A stretch of 64,000 nt of DNA from Lacinutrix neustonica (GTDB lineage Bacteria > Bacteroidota > Bacteroidia > Flavobacteriales > Flavobacteriaceae): contig NZ_CP113088.1 in NCBI RefSeq assembly GCF_026625145.1, forward strand, positions 3,079,501-3,143,500, written 5' to 3'. The notes beneath the pieces are model-generated. The model did no database searches. It worked only from the letters and a program-made list of their open reading frames with translations, and was not told the origin of the DNA. The position numbers and the translations under genes are program-made. This document shows, piece by piece, positions 10,553 to 19,847 of this stretch. Each line of letters opens with the position of its first letter. Position 1 is the first letter of the stretch.

Positions 10553-12339
10553 ATGACAACAAAAGCAAGTACTACAAGAAAGCGCAGTCAAACAAAAGTA
10601 ACTGCGAAAGTTGAAGTGAACGGAAAGAAAACGCCAGCACTTCAAATTCAGAACCTAAGTATCGGAAAGATTATTCCCGACCCGATGCAGCCCAGGAAGA
10701 CTTTTAATGAAATGCTGTTACTGCAGCTTTCCGAGAGTATCAAAAAACATGGTGTACTTCAACCAATTACAGTCCGAAAATCCAAGAATGATTATGTTAT
10801 CGTGATGGGCGAACGCCGATATCGTGCAAGTAAGTTGGCAGGAAAAAAGACCATACCCTGTATCGTGAGAACTTATAACAACAATGATGTTCGGAAGTTC
10901 AAATCATCGAAAATCTGCAAAGACAGGATGTTGAGCCGACTGAAGAAGCCGAGGCGATTGCTTACTTAAGTGAAAAATATGCGCCTACTGAAATTGCGAA
11001 GCGATTGGGCAGAACGGATAACTTTATAAGACAACGACTCAAATTGGCAGGTTTGATAGAAGGCTTCAAACATTTTGTGCGCAATGGGGAAATGACCATT
11101 TCCTTGGGAGTAGGTGTCGCACTTTTTGAACCTGAAGAGCAACAAATGATGTTGGAAACGATGGGCGAGGATTTCAATGCGCATCAGATAAACAGGATGA
11201 TTAAAGACCGGACCTATGATTTGGAAAAAGCATCTTTTAATGTAAGCGATAAAAAATTGGTTCCGAAAGCCGGGTCTTGTATAGAATGTCCGTTCAATGC
11301 AGCAAATCAAGGCAATCTGTTCGGCGAGGGTAAAATGGTCTGTACGAAAGCAGCCTGTTTCGAGACCAAGAAAAGCAGGTCGTTCTTGAATTTGATTGAG
11401 AAATCGAAGCGAGAGAAGATTCTTCTGATTCCTGAAATACGAAAGTATTGGGCAGATGACGAAAGCAATCAGCTCATCATATCGCAATTGGAAAAGAACG
11501 GATTGAAAGTCTATCTGCTGGATGATGTTGAAATCATAGAAAATCCCATTGAACCCAAAATAGAAGCCATCAAAAGAGAATATCAACATTACGATTATTC
11601 CGAAGATGAGCTAAAATGTGAATTTGAAGAAGCAATGCAGAATTACAATGAAGCATTGGAAGAATTCAATTCAGCGAAAGAAAAGGGATTTGCAATTGGT
11701 CTCGTTTTTCATCCCGAAACTTACAGGCATAAAGAGGTCTTCATAAAGATTGTTGAAAAATCCAAGGATGAATTATCAGATTATTCGGCACCTTTGGCCA
11801 ACAGAAAAATGGATGATTGTACGCCTGAAGAACAAATCTTTAAAATCAACGAAAGGGAAATCCGCAAAAAGCAAATAGAGAACAACAAGCAGTTTGAAGA
11901 AGTTGTGCAGATGATTCGAGAGACGAAATACATCGATACGAAGAAGACACTTTCAACAGATGAAATGGTGGCATTCTCGATATCGCTTTTTGAGAACAAT
12001 GTGGACTATATGAGCCAGCAAAAGTACTTTGCAAAGTTCTTGGGCGACACTTCAAAGATGACCAAAATTGAAATAGTCGAAAATTTCAAGAAGAAGTTCA
12101 AAAAGGAAATCTTTCACAAATTGATACGGTATATGCTAACAAAGCAAGTTCATTTTGGCGAAAGCAATCACGTCAACAATCTGACAAATATTTCATTCTA
12201 CAATGCAATGCAGGGATATTACAAAACCAAAATTGCTGGTATTGAGAAAGAATACGCTGAAAAAAGAAGCAAGCGTGAAGAACGTTTGAAAGAGCGCATC
12301 ACAGTTCTTGAAGAGCAAGTTCAGGAACTTAAAGATTAG
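10553..12339 (+). CDS. ParB/RepB/Spo0J family protein of the element (one indel)
   Basis: The N-terminal ParB domain (about residues 30-125) shows PDPMQPRKTF, KHGVLQPITVR and GERRYRASKLAG; it is followed by a helix-turn-helix (AIAYLSEKYAPTEIAKRLG) and a long C-terminal region with a four-cysteine patch and coiled coil to residue 595. The frame breaks at 10891-10894, where TCGG stands for TCTGG; repair restores VLEVQIIENLQRQ, a classic ParB segment. ParB-like proteins of this size are common on Bacteroidetes conjugative elements without a parA neighbour and may act in maintenance or regulation. The start is ATG 10553, just after the leader repeat. Confidence 0.87.
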
Positions 12340-12351
12340 CTTTTGTTGTTG

Positions 12352-12391
12352 GAAGGAAGTGTCAGCATTCGTGCTGGCTCTTCTTTTTTTT
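12352..12391 (+). terminator. Terminator after the parB-like gene
   Basis: Imperfect stem GTCAGCA / TGCTGGC flanked by GAAG / CTTC around a TTCG loop, followed by eight T. It starts 13 bases after the stop codon. Confidence 0.75.
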
Positions 12392-12453
12392 GATAATCTT
12401 TCAATTGAAAGGGTTATAGAATAAGAAAAAATAATCAATAGAAGCGCAAAGGT

Positions 12454-12584
12454 AAACTCGTAAAATACACCCATCAAAAGACTACGGCATAAAGCCCACA
12501 CGTCATCCTTAGCTTATTTATTCCGTTTCCTTTTGAGCTGAGATTTTAGCTTCCGTTTAGGGACCGCTCAAATATTGTTTAATC
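12454..12584 (+). repeat. Leader repeat copy 2, upstream of the DUF932 operon
   Basis: Second copy of the 10407-10537 sequence, keeping the CTACGGCATAAAGCC block, TTTATTCCGTTTCCTTTTGAG and the TTTGAGC / GCTCAAA pair while the intervening bases differ. It ends 13 bases before the ATG at 12598, so the two transcription units probably share a control signal. Confidence 0.7.
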
Positions 12585-12597
12585 AAAATATATCATT

Positions 12598-12759
12598 ATG
12601 GAACAAGTATCTGAAAATCCGAACATCTCACTACAGGAAGCCGAAGAACATTATCAATCAAGTAGTGAAAATTACAAAATTGATAGCGGCGAAAGCCATT
12701 TGGCTTACTACAGAGATAAGCATCCCAGCCATTACAAAATTTTATTTGAAAATGTTTAA
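12598..12759 (+). CDS. Small unrecognised protein (53 aa)
   Basis: A 53-residue reading frame beginning MEQVSENPNISLQEAEEHYQ and ending HYKILFENV. Its ATG is placed after the leader repeat at the same kind of distance as the parB-like start, and it ends 16 bases before the DUF932 start, so it looks like the first gene of a two-gene unit. It is acidic and probably helical at the N-terminus. A longer open frame overlapping it (from 12575) lacks sense at its start. I do not recognise the family. Confidence 0.5.
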   Translation: MEQVSENPNISLQEAEEHYQSSSENYKIDSGESHLAYYRDKHPSHYKILFENV

Positions 12760-12775
12760 TTTAAATTCAAAAGCT

Positions 12776-13613
12776 ATGTATTTACAAAATTTACAACAGG
12801 ATGAAATCTTCTTACCATCAGAAATGAAATCCTTAAAAAGTCTGACCCGGATGGAATCCCGTCGAGGGCTTGAAAATGTCATCATCTCAAATGGCAAAAT
12901 CGTCAACGTGGTATCGAACAGCTACGGCCACATTCCGAATCAACTATTCTTCAATAAAGCTGAAGAAATGCTTACCGACGCACAGCTGAATTTCCACAAA
13001 CGTACCATCAACAAAAATGATAGGTCGTTCATTACTGACTTTATTATCGATGATAAAAGCCAGTTTACCGTCAAGAACCATAAGGACTTGATATTGCCGA
13101 TGCTTCGGTTCAAGAATTCGTATGACGGAAGTGAAAAGACTTCCGGACATTTCGGGTTTTATAGAGAAGTGTGCTCAAATGGTCTACACGTGTCACAAGC
13201 AGAAATCGAGTTTTCCATAAAGCACAGTAAGAACAATACGCACTTGATTATGCCGAGGCTGAACAAGCTATTCGATAAGTTTCACGGATAATGAATTCTA
13301 CACCATTACAAAGAAATTCAACAAGATGAAGGAATTTAAAATCATCGATACGCAAGAATTTGTTAAAGCGATTCTTGACAGAACGAAACTGTTCAGGTAT
13401 GAATGTAGCGACAAGAACAGCGACCCATCGAAAAAATCTCGTGAGGTCATTGAAATTTTAAACTATGAAGCCTTGTTGCTCAATGAACAACCAAATCTAT
13501 GGTTGGGATACAATGCGTTCAATTCAGTACTTCATAATGTTTTGAAGAAAAGCTTTGGCCAACAAGAACGGTTGGATAAGAAACTGTTCGATGAAGTTTA
13601 TGCAATGGCATAA
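12776..13613 (+). CDS. DUF932 domain protein (one indel)
   Basis: This 278-residue protein matches the DUF932 phage/plasmid-like family found on conjugative elements, with central segments HKDLILPMLRFKNSYDGS and GHFGFYREVCSNGLHV. The role is unknown. The frame breaks at 13281-13287, where TTCACGG stands for TTCTGG; after repair the protein runs through DNEFYTITKKFN to EVYAMA. The first ATG in the correct context is 12776; upstream codons in this frame overlap the small gene at 12598. Confidence 0.8.
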
Positions 13614-13681
13614 AGATAATAAAGGTTTGTCCAGTACCTCAAACTGGATGGCTGAGCATATAAAGAACGATTACTTCTAAT

Positions 13682-13878
13682 CCCACTCAGCACATTCCCT
13701 TACATTCCACGTTTGCCTGCTGAAAAAGCAGACAACCACTTCATTTCGGGAAATGAGCTTCACTACAAAGGTCTTGGACACAATCCCCAATTTTCGCTTT
13801 CCATTCCGCTAAACCTTCCCGCTTCTCACGGGAAGGAACACTACATTCCGAGCCAAAATCGTGAATTAAGTCCGCTTT
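13682..13878 (+). repeat. 197-bp direct repeat copy 1, left of the DinB-like gene
   Basis: This stretch begins CCCACTCAGCACATTCC and ends GTCCGCTTT, and recurs at 14599-14795 at the same length with about 85 percent identity by eye. It contains two hairpins: around 13709-13735 (CTGCT-GAAAA-AGCAG) and CCTTCCCG / CGGGAAGG (13815-13838), the latter with a paired change in the other copy. No reading frame is supported. The DinB-like gene lies between the copies. Confidence 0.8.
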
Positions 13879-13962
13879 AAATTCTATAGAAAAAGAAAAA
13901 AGGTTGTTTTATCCTCGTAAAGAAATGGGATAAGTTTATATTTATAATTCATTCAGCGAATT

Positions 13963-14496
13963 ATGCAAATCAAGAGAAATACAATAAAAAAATTATTTAT
14001 ATCGGTCTGTTTAGGACTTATAGTTTTGGGATGTTCGGAGAAAAATAATGAAGCAAATATAAAATTATTGCTCGTCGAACAATTAAAAAATACCCACTCG
14101 AATCAGGAGTGGTTTGTGCCAACAAAAAAGGCAATAGAAGGAATTACAATTGAACAATCAAATTGGAAAGACACTACGGCAAATCACTCAATTGGGGAAT
14201 TGGTTTCCCATTTAATATTCTGGAACGAAATGAACCTTAAAGCTTTCAAAGGAGAAAGAGTTGCTGAATTTGAAGGCGATAATAAAGAAACCTTCAAAAA
14301 GAACGACGGACAAGATTGGGGAAATGCAATGAAAAAATTAGATAGTATTCAAACTGAATGGGAAAGACTGACTGAAAATGCAACTGATGAACAGATAATG
14401 AATTGGCATAGCGATATTGCCAATATGACTGCGCATACCGCATATCATACAGGACAAATAATTTATATCAGAAAACTTAATGGTTGGTGGAAATAA
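13963..14496 (+). CDS. DinB-like lipoprotein
   Basis: A 177-residue protein with a signal peptide and lipobox LGCS (Cys about residue 24), then a four-helix DinB/YfiT-like domain: the metal-ligand pattern is visible as HSIGELVSHLIFWNEM (His about residues 76 and 83) and AHTAYHTGQIIYIRKL (His about 158 and 162). Proteins of this superfamily bind a divalent metal and include thiol transferases, but the reaction here is unknown. Its position between two copies of a 197-bp repeat suggests it was gained as a cassette. Confidence 0.78.
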   Translation: MQIKRNTIKKLFISVCLGLIVLGCSEKNNEANIKLLLVEQLKNTHSNQEWFVPTKKAIEGITIEQSNWKDTTANHSIGELVSHLIFWNEMNLKAFKGERVAEFEGDNKETFKKNDGQDWGNAMKKLDSIQTEWERLTENATDEQIMNWHSDIANMTAHTAYHTGQIIYIRKLNGWWK

Positions 14497-14598
14497 AAAA
14501 TTAAAACTTGCTACCTGAAATCAATTTTAAAGAATTTACGTTGCATAACAATGTATCCAATGAAATGTATTTAATAAAGTAGAATCAAGGCTTTACAA

Positions 14599-14795
14599 CC
14601 CACTCAGCACATTCCCCTACATTCCACGCTTGCCTGCTGAAAAAGCAGGCAACCACTTCATTCCGTGAAAAGAGCTTCATTACCAATATCTTGGACACAA
14701 CACCCAATTTCAGCTTTCCATTCCGCTAAACCTTCCCGCTATGCTGGGAAGGAACACTACATTCCGGAGCCAAAATCGTGAATCAAGTCCGCTTT
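14599..14795 (+). repeat. 197-bp direct repeat copy 2, right of the DinB-like gene
   Basis: Counterpart of 13682-13878. Here the first hairpin is perfect (TTGCCTGCT / AGCAGGCAA) and the second is CCTTCCC / GGGAAGG with a G-T closing pair. The copy runs straight into the non-coding block before ssb, so this is probably the original location. Confidence 0.8.
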
Positions 14796-15306
14796 TCTAA
14801 TCGGAAAGCCATCGGCTTGATTTTTCTTGACAGGATTTTCGGCGCGGTCTTCTTGAGCCCTCACTCGAAAATCCTTAAAAACCAAACCGCTGTCTTACAC
14901 ATTTTAAGGGGTTTATAATGGATAAAGCCTTTGTTGTTTTTCGGGTCGTCGAAAAACAGGCACGACATAACCAATTCTAATTTAACCACAGCTGCTTATT
15001 TCGCTTAACTGTCGGTACGCTCAAACGCAACTGCGTTTAAAAGAATTGCTAATGCCCTTATGGAACTTGTCAAGACTATACAAGTTTTAGTGAAAAATAA
15101 GGCTTCTACTTCCTTGAAAATCCAAGGATTTTACTACGTCGCAAACACACCTGATTTGTTCCCTAAAAGTCTTGACAAAACCCACTCTATCCATTGTGCG
15201 GTGCACGAAAGAAAAGAACAAACACCCCTTAAAATTTAATTCAGTTTAAAACAAATAGGGGAAATATAAACCAGTCTGTAACAAAGCAGACACAAATCTT
15301 TTTATT
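14796..15306. other. Long structured non-coding region upstream of ssb
   Basis: About 510 bases without a credible gene on either strand. It contains a 10-base inverted repeat AGGATTTTCG / CGAAAATCCT (about 14831-14873) and a palindrome AAAATCCAAGGATTTT (about 15117-15132). Its G+C content is higher than that of the flanking genes. It may hold a structured RNA, a replication or transfer site, or an ssb leader. Confidence 0.5.
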
Positions 15307-15651
15307 ATGAGTACTATTAAAAATCACGTACAATTGATTGGAAACGTTGGACAAGAACCAACCATTACGAACCTTGAAAGCGGTAAGAAAGTAGCCCGCT
15401 TCTCAATCGCTACAAACGAGTATTACAAAGACAGCAAGGGCGAAAAGCAAACGGACACCAACTGGCATACCGTAGTGGCTTGGGGCAAGACCGCTGAAAT
15501 CGTTGAGAAATATGTCGAAAAAGGCAAAGAAGTAGGAATAACAGGGAAACTAAAGACCCGAACCTACACGACCGATGATGGCAACCAACGCTATGTTACG
15601 GAAGTCGTAGCCGATGAAATCCTATTACTTGGAAGTAAAAACGATAAGTAG
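15307..15651 (+). CDS. ssb: Single-stranded DNA-binding protein
   Basis: A 114-residue OB-fold protein: VQLIGNVGQEP, KVARFSIATNE, TNWHTVVAWGKTAEIVEKYVEKG and a C-terminal strand VTEVVADEILLL are all standard SSB segments. It lacks the long acidic tail with DIPF that chromosomal SSBs carry, as is usual for short plasmid or ICE copies. It probably coats the transferred strand during conjugation. It has its own terminator. Confidence 0.93.
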   Translation: MSTIKNHVQLIGNVGQEPTITNLESGKKVARFSIATNEYYKDSKGEKQTDTNWHTVVAWGKTAEIVEKYVEKGKEVGITGKLKTRTYTTDDGNQRYVTEVVADEILLLGSKNDK

Positions 15652-15665
15652 GATTTTAAAAATTA

Positions 15666-15704
15666 AAGAGGGCGTAACCGTCTAAAGATGCGCCCTCTTT
15701 TTTT
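15666..15704 (+). terminator. Terminator after ssb
   Basis: Stem AGAGGGCG / CGCCCTCT with an 18-base loop, then a run of T. Confidence 0.85.
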
Positions 15705-15725
15705 CATTAATCACATATTAAATAG

Positions 15726-16182
15726 ATGACAATGAAAGCACAAGTTAACGAAATAAAAATTAGCTACAAAGGGGGTTTAAAATCCTCTAAGTGGCAGAAA
15801 ATAAGTAGTTCACAAGATGCGGCTGAATTACTTTTTGAGGACTGGGATAAAGATACAATTGAGTTGCAAGAAACTTTTAAGGTTGTATTGTTAAACAACA
15901 GCAACAAAGTAAAAGGGGTGTATCAAATTTCGCAAGGTGGAATAACAGGTACGTTGGTAGATGTAAGGATTTTATTTGCGGTCATTTTAAAATCTTTATC
16001 GGTGGGGATTATACTAACCCATAACCATCCAAGTGGTAAGTTGATGCCAAGTGAAGCAGATAAGCAATTGACGAACAAGATTAAGAAAGCGTCTCGGACT
16101 ATTTGACATTAAACTTCTTGACCACTTGATACTTGCACCCGATGGGGATTATTATAGTTTTTCTGATAACGGAATTTTGTAA
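15726..16182 (+). CDS. RadC-like JAB-domain protein (one indel)
   Basis: The JAB/MPN metal-binding motif is visible: a Glu in the early strand region, TGTLVDVRILFAVIL, and THNHPSGKLMPSEAD (the H-x-H-x7-S/D type site), then KLLDHLILAPDGDYYSFSDNG. The frame breaks at 16092-16097, TCTCGG for TCTGG, just before the conserved FDIKLLDH segment; repair gives 151 residues, the usual length of mobile-element RadC proteins. Their role is unknown despite the historical repair name. Confidence 0.88.
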
Positions 16183-16194
16183 ACTAAAAAAGCT

Positions 16195-16392
16195 ATGGTA
16201 TATCTAAATTTTACAGACTTAAGTGAAGAGGCTCAAAACCGACTTTTAGAAAATTCTAAAAAAGATGTGGAACGAAAATTTGGCGATGATATTCGCAAAT
16301 ACGTAAGAGAGAATTATACTTGTTTTGAAACAATGATTGAAGAAGAAGCAATGCGGAATTTGTATTCCTATAAATACGTATTCAACATATAA
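16195..16392 (+). CDS. Small acidic protein of unknown function (65 aa)
   Basis: A 65-residue charged helical protein starting MVYLNFTDLSEEAQNRLLE, placed 12 bases after the RadC-like gene and before a terminator, so it is probably cotranscribed with it. I do not recognise the family. The reading frame is supported by operon position and a following terminator rather than by motifs. Confidence 0.6.
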   Translation: MVYLNFTDLSEEAQNRLLENSKKDVERKFGDDIRKYVRENYTCFETMIEEEAMRNLYSYKYVFNI

Positions 16393-16411
16393 TTTAATCA
16401 ATTTTAAATTT

Positions 16412-16441
16412 AACACCTCTGAATTTTAAGAGGTGTTTTTG
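16412..16441 (+). terminator. Terminator after the RadC unit
   Basis: Stem AACACCTCT / AGAGGTGTT with an eight-base loop and following T run. Confidence 0.88.
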
Positions 16442-16499
16442 TATGCAATTAATACGAAGTCAATAAAAAAACGTATCTTTATTTCGCTGAAATTCAGCA

Positions 16500-16834
16500 T
16501 TCAAATTTAAGTAGGGTTATCCACTTTTCGACTTTCGCCGATAACCGTACACATCGAAAAATAACATATCGGAAAATCATTTTCCCTGAAAATGGCAATC
16601 GGCTTTTTAGCTGGATTGTATGGATTTTTGTCACGCTTGCGCGTGACGAAAAGGAATAGCAAGAGGGTAACGGGCTGCGCCGCGTTACATAGTCTATTTT
16701 CATTTTAATCTATTGATTTTTAAGTACTTAAAAATAAGGTAGATATAAAAAATCCAGCAATTTGCGTCAAATGGTCTTGAAACACCAGTAAACAGGGATG
16801 GATTTACGTCAAATCTTTAAAAAAGCGAAAGGAA
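16500..16834 (+). other. Candidate origin of transfer (oriT)
   Basis: A non-coding stretch directly before the mobilisation genes, with two strong palindromes. The first is GTCACGC-TTGC-GCGTGAC (16630-16647), extendable with one mismatch by flanking T4/A4 (16625-16652). The second is GTAACG...CGTTAC with an inner GGC/GCC (16667-16688). Palindromes next to relaxase genes are the usual make-up of oriT regions. The nick site cannot be fixed from sequence alone. Confidence 0.5.
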
Positions 16835-17215
16835 ATGGACTCATTCATCACTATTAGGTTCAAACGGAAAACTGCCAAAAGATTTCAGGAATTTTCAAAA
16901 AGACACTTCAAAACACATACCGAAGCAATGGAAAATATCCTTGATTTTTTCTTCTATAACGAGATATCGCCAATGGAAAAACTAGGTCCCACGGGAAGAA
17001 CCATCGAAGCCAAATTACTCAAAAGAATAAATGCTGTTATCGCCATAATGAGGGATGTGGAAAAGACACAGACCAAACCTACGGTGGCGATGATACAGTC
17101 ACTTTTTCAAACCGAAGAACCGAACAAAAAACCGCTGATTGTAGAAAAGAAATATGCCGAAGAAAAAAGGGAAGTACGCTTTCGTGAAAAGCAAAATCCA
17201 AGCAATCAACTCTAA
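16835..17215 (+). CDS. BfmA/BtgA-type mobilisation accessory protein
   Basis: A basic 126-residue protein whose N-terminus (SFITIRFKRKTAKRFQEFSK) looks like a ribbon-helix-helix DNA-binding domain, followed by TEAMENILDFFFYNE and a helical C-terminus. This agrees with the BfmA/BtgA family, which helps the relaxase at oriT in Bacteroides mobile elements. It lies between the candidate oriT and the relaxase gene, 11 bases upstream of the latter. Confidence 0.8.
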   Translation: MDSFITIRFKRKTAKRFQEFSKRHFKTHTEAMENILDFFFYNEISPMEKLGPTGRTIEAKLLKRINAVIAIMRDVEKTQTKPTVAMIQSLFQTEEPNKKPLIVEKKYAEEKREVRFREKQNPSNQL

Positions 17216-17226
17216 ATATTTTAGCT

Positions 17227-18258
17227 ATGTATATCACCATCACACCTCAAAAAATGGGCGGTAACTATTCTAAAAGTTCGGCAGATTTTGTGGGCTATTT
17301 AGAGAAAGAAAATCAGGGACTGGAACAACAGGATATGGAAAATTTTTTCAACCAATATGGGGATGAGATTTCTGCCGAAGAAGTGATAAAAGAAATAGAT
17401 GGTAACACAGCTAAACTGGAAAAACACGAACCAAGATTCTATTCTATTACCGTGAGTCCGTCGAAATATGAATTGCGAAAACTTCAGAACAGTAGGGAAG
17501 ATTTAAAGAGATATACTCGCGAGTTGATGAAGGATTATGTGGTTTCATTTAATAGAGAAATTAAAGGGCGACCGGTCAGTATTGATGACATAAAGTACTA
17601 TGCGAAAATAGAGCATCAACGCACCTTTAAGGGAACGGATTTTCAGGTTAGGGAAAATCAACCTTTTGCCACAAAAATACTTCAGCTTAAAACTGAAATA
17701 CGAAATATCCAAGAAGGACGAGCTGAAGGCAATATTAAAAGGATGAAAAAGGAAATCGCCAAACTAGAACGACAAGCACCACATCAACAGAATGGAAAAC
17801 GAATAGTTCAGGGAATGGCGAAAGATGGAAACCAAAGTCATATCCATATCATCGTGAGTCGCAAGGATGTATCCAACAGATTCAGTTTGTCACCTGGAAG
17901 CAAATACAAAGCTTCTGATGTGAAGTTGAATGGGGAAACTGTAAAACGGGGTTTTGACCGAGATAAATTTTTTGAGAAAGCAGAAAAGACCTTTGACAAC
18001 ACTTTTGGCTATAAACGAAACTTTGCAGAAACCTATAAGGCACGAAAGGATTTTGTAAAAAATCCCAAACTCTATTTTGCTGCCTTAATGAAATTACCAG
18101 CTAACGAAAAAGCATTGGCATTTAAAATGATTACAAAAACAGGATTGCCGATAGTGCCAAGTATTCCAGTTAGTCAAGCACAAATTGCACTTCGAGTTTT
18201 CAAACGGTTAAGACGTGGCGTAGAAGTGGCCATTAAATCAAGTTCCATCGGAATCTAA
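17227..18258 (+). CDS. Conjugative relaxase, MobB-like (DUF5712 family)
   Basis: This 343-residue protein carries the histidine metal motif of relaxases as SHIHIIVSRKD (about residues 204-214), a central coiled coil and an N-terminal region MYITITPQKMGGNYSKSS typical of the DUF5712 relaxase family of Bacteroidetes elements. Candidate nucleophile tyrosines lie in the N-terminal third (YLEKENQG; YYAKIEHQ). It should nick oriT and pilot the strand to the coupling protein encoded five bases downstream. Confidence 0.82.
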   Translation: MYITITPQKMGGNYSKSSADFVGYLEKENQGLEQQDMENFFNQYGDEISAEEVIKEIDGNTAKLEKHEPRFYSITVSPSKYELRKLQNSREDLKRYTRELMKDYVVSFNREIKGRPVSIDDIKYYAKIEHQRTFKGTDFQVRENQPFATKILQLKTEIRNIQEGRAEGNIKRMKKEIAKLERQAPHQQNGKRIVQGMAKDGNQSHIHIIVSRKDVSNRFSLSPGSKYKASDVKLNGETVKRGFDRDKFFEKAEKTFDNTFGYKRNFAETYKARKDFVKNPKLYFAALMKLPANEKALAFKMITKTGLPIVPSIPVSQAQIALRVFKRLRRGVEVAIKSSSIGI

Positions 18259-18263
18259 TTAAT

Positions 18264-19845
18264 ATGCAGATAGATAATATCATAACTACACTTTCAATTA
18301 TTGGTGCGGCCAGTACTGTTTTCTATGCAATGTTTCGGGTAAGTAAATATGCGTTTCTATTGAATATCATAATGCTTTCGGTCTTCGTTCTCTATATTAC
18401 TGAAGGAAATGAATTAGTGTCTATATTGCTTTATTTGGTTTGTCCACTACTATTAATTAATACAGGACTGTATGTTTTTCTGCATAAAACCGAAAATCCA
18501 AAAAATGGCGAAAGCAAATACCAAGTCAATTTTGCTACTACCAAGGGAAATTTCAAATTGGATAGTATCAAAAGGGGCACATCCATAATCGGTTCTGCCG
18601 GAAGTGGAAAAACCGAAAGTGTAGTTTATGGATTTCTAAAACATTTCCGGAAAGAGAGTTTTTGCGGAATTATCCACGATTATAAGGACTTTGAACTTAC
18701 TGAAATGGCGTACCCACTTTTCAAGGATAGCGACATTCCGTTTAAGGTCATTTCCTTTGATAAAATCATTCACAGAGTAAATCCTATTGCGCCAAGGTAT
18801 TTAGAGAACGAGGAAAGCGTCAATGAGGTTTCACGGGTATTAATCGAAAACCTTTTAGAGCAAAGAGAAAGTGGAACGACAGGAACAACAAAATTCTTTA
18901 ATGATGCTGCGGAAGGTTTGATTGGTGGATTGATTTGGAAACTCAAAACTACCTATCCACAATTCTGCACGCTTCCCCATTTGATTGCCATTTATCAATA
19001 TCTCGACACCGATAGTCTCATCCAGTTTTTGGAAACCAATACTACATCGCGAGCAATGGCAGATGCTTTTATTAGTGGTAAGGATTCCGAAAGACAAACA
19101 GCTGGTGTAAAAAGTACTTTGGCAAATGCTCTGAAACGAATCAGCACACATCGAATTTTTATGGCATTGTCCTCAGATGAAGTCCCACTCGATATAAATA
19201 GCGAAGAAAATCCAGCAGTCATTTCAATCGTCAACAATCCTAAATTCGAAACCTCTTATTCGCCTGTGATTGCCACCATAATCCACACTATTACAAAGCA
19301 AATGAGCGTGCGCGGTCAGAGACCGTCTTTTCTACTTATGGAAGAAGCGCCTACCATTCGACTATTGAATATGCACCGTATTCCAGCAACGCTCAGAAGT
19401 TATGATATTGCCACCATCTATGTGATGCAAGACAAAATTCAGAACGACATGATGTATGGCGATAAGGCAAGCAAGGCAATTTTGAGTAACCTGTCTTACC
19501 AATTTTTCGGTAAGGTAAATGACCCGAGACACCGCCAAATATTACGAACGCTTTTTCGAAATCATAAAAGACCCAACCAAAAGCATTAGTCGAGGGCATA
19601 ACTTGGATTTTGATACTAGGATTACAACTGGCGAAAAAGAAATTCCAAAAATTCGGGCTGATGTTTTTTTTAGATTGAAACAGGGCGAATTTATTACCTA
19701 TGCTGATGGTAAGGATAAAAAGGTGCAGTTCAAGTTAGCCAAGATAAAAAGAGAGTTCCCACAAGAATCGAAGCGATTTTCTCAAGCTGATTTGGAGGAA
19801 AATTTTGAAAGAATTTATATAGAGGCACGATCTATATTTAACTAA
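18264..19845 (+). CDS. Type IV coupling protein, VirD4/TraG-like (one indel)
   Basis: Two or three N-terminal membrane helices (residues 10-75) precede a cytoplasmic ATPase with Walker A GSAGSGKTES (about residue 112) and Walker B SFLLMEEAP (about residue 353). It links the relaxosome to the secretion channel. The frame breaks at 19524-19529 (CCGAGAC for CCAGAC), within NDPDTAKYYERFFE; repair gives 526 residues. It forms the end of the mobilisation operon. Confidence 0.87.
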
Positions 19846-19847
19846 AG

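Noticed and set aside
12575..12775. N-terminal extension of the DUF932 frame
   Set aside because: It overlaps the better-placed 53-residue gene and starts within the leader repeat; its sequence is not typical of the family.
13592..13680. 29-residue frame overlapping the DUF932 stop
   Set aside because: It is short, out of frame with the family ending EVYAMA, and has no independent start context.
16494..16703. 69-residue minus-strand frame in the candidate oriT
   Set aside because: It covers both palindromes, has unlikely composition and no supporting context; the region reads as non-coding.
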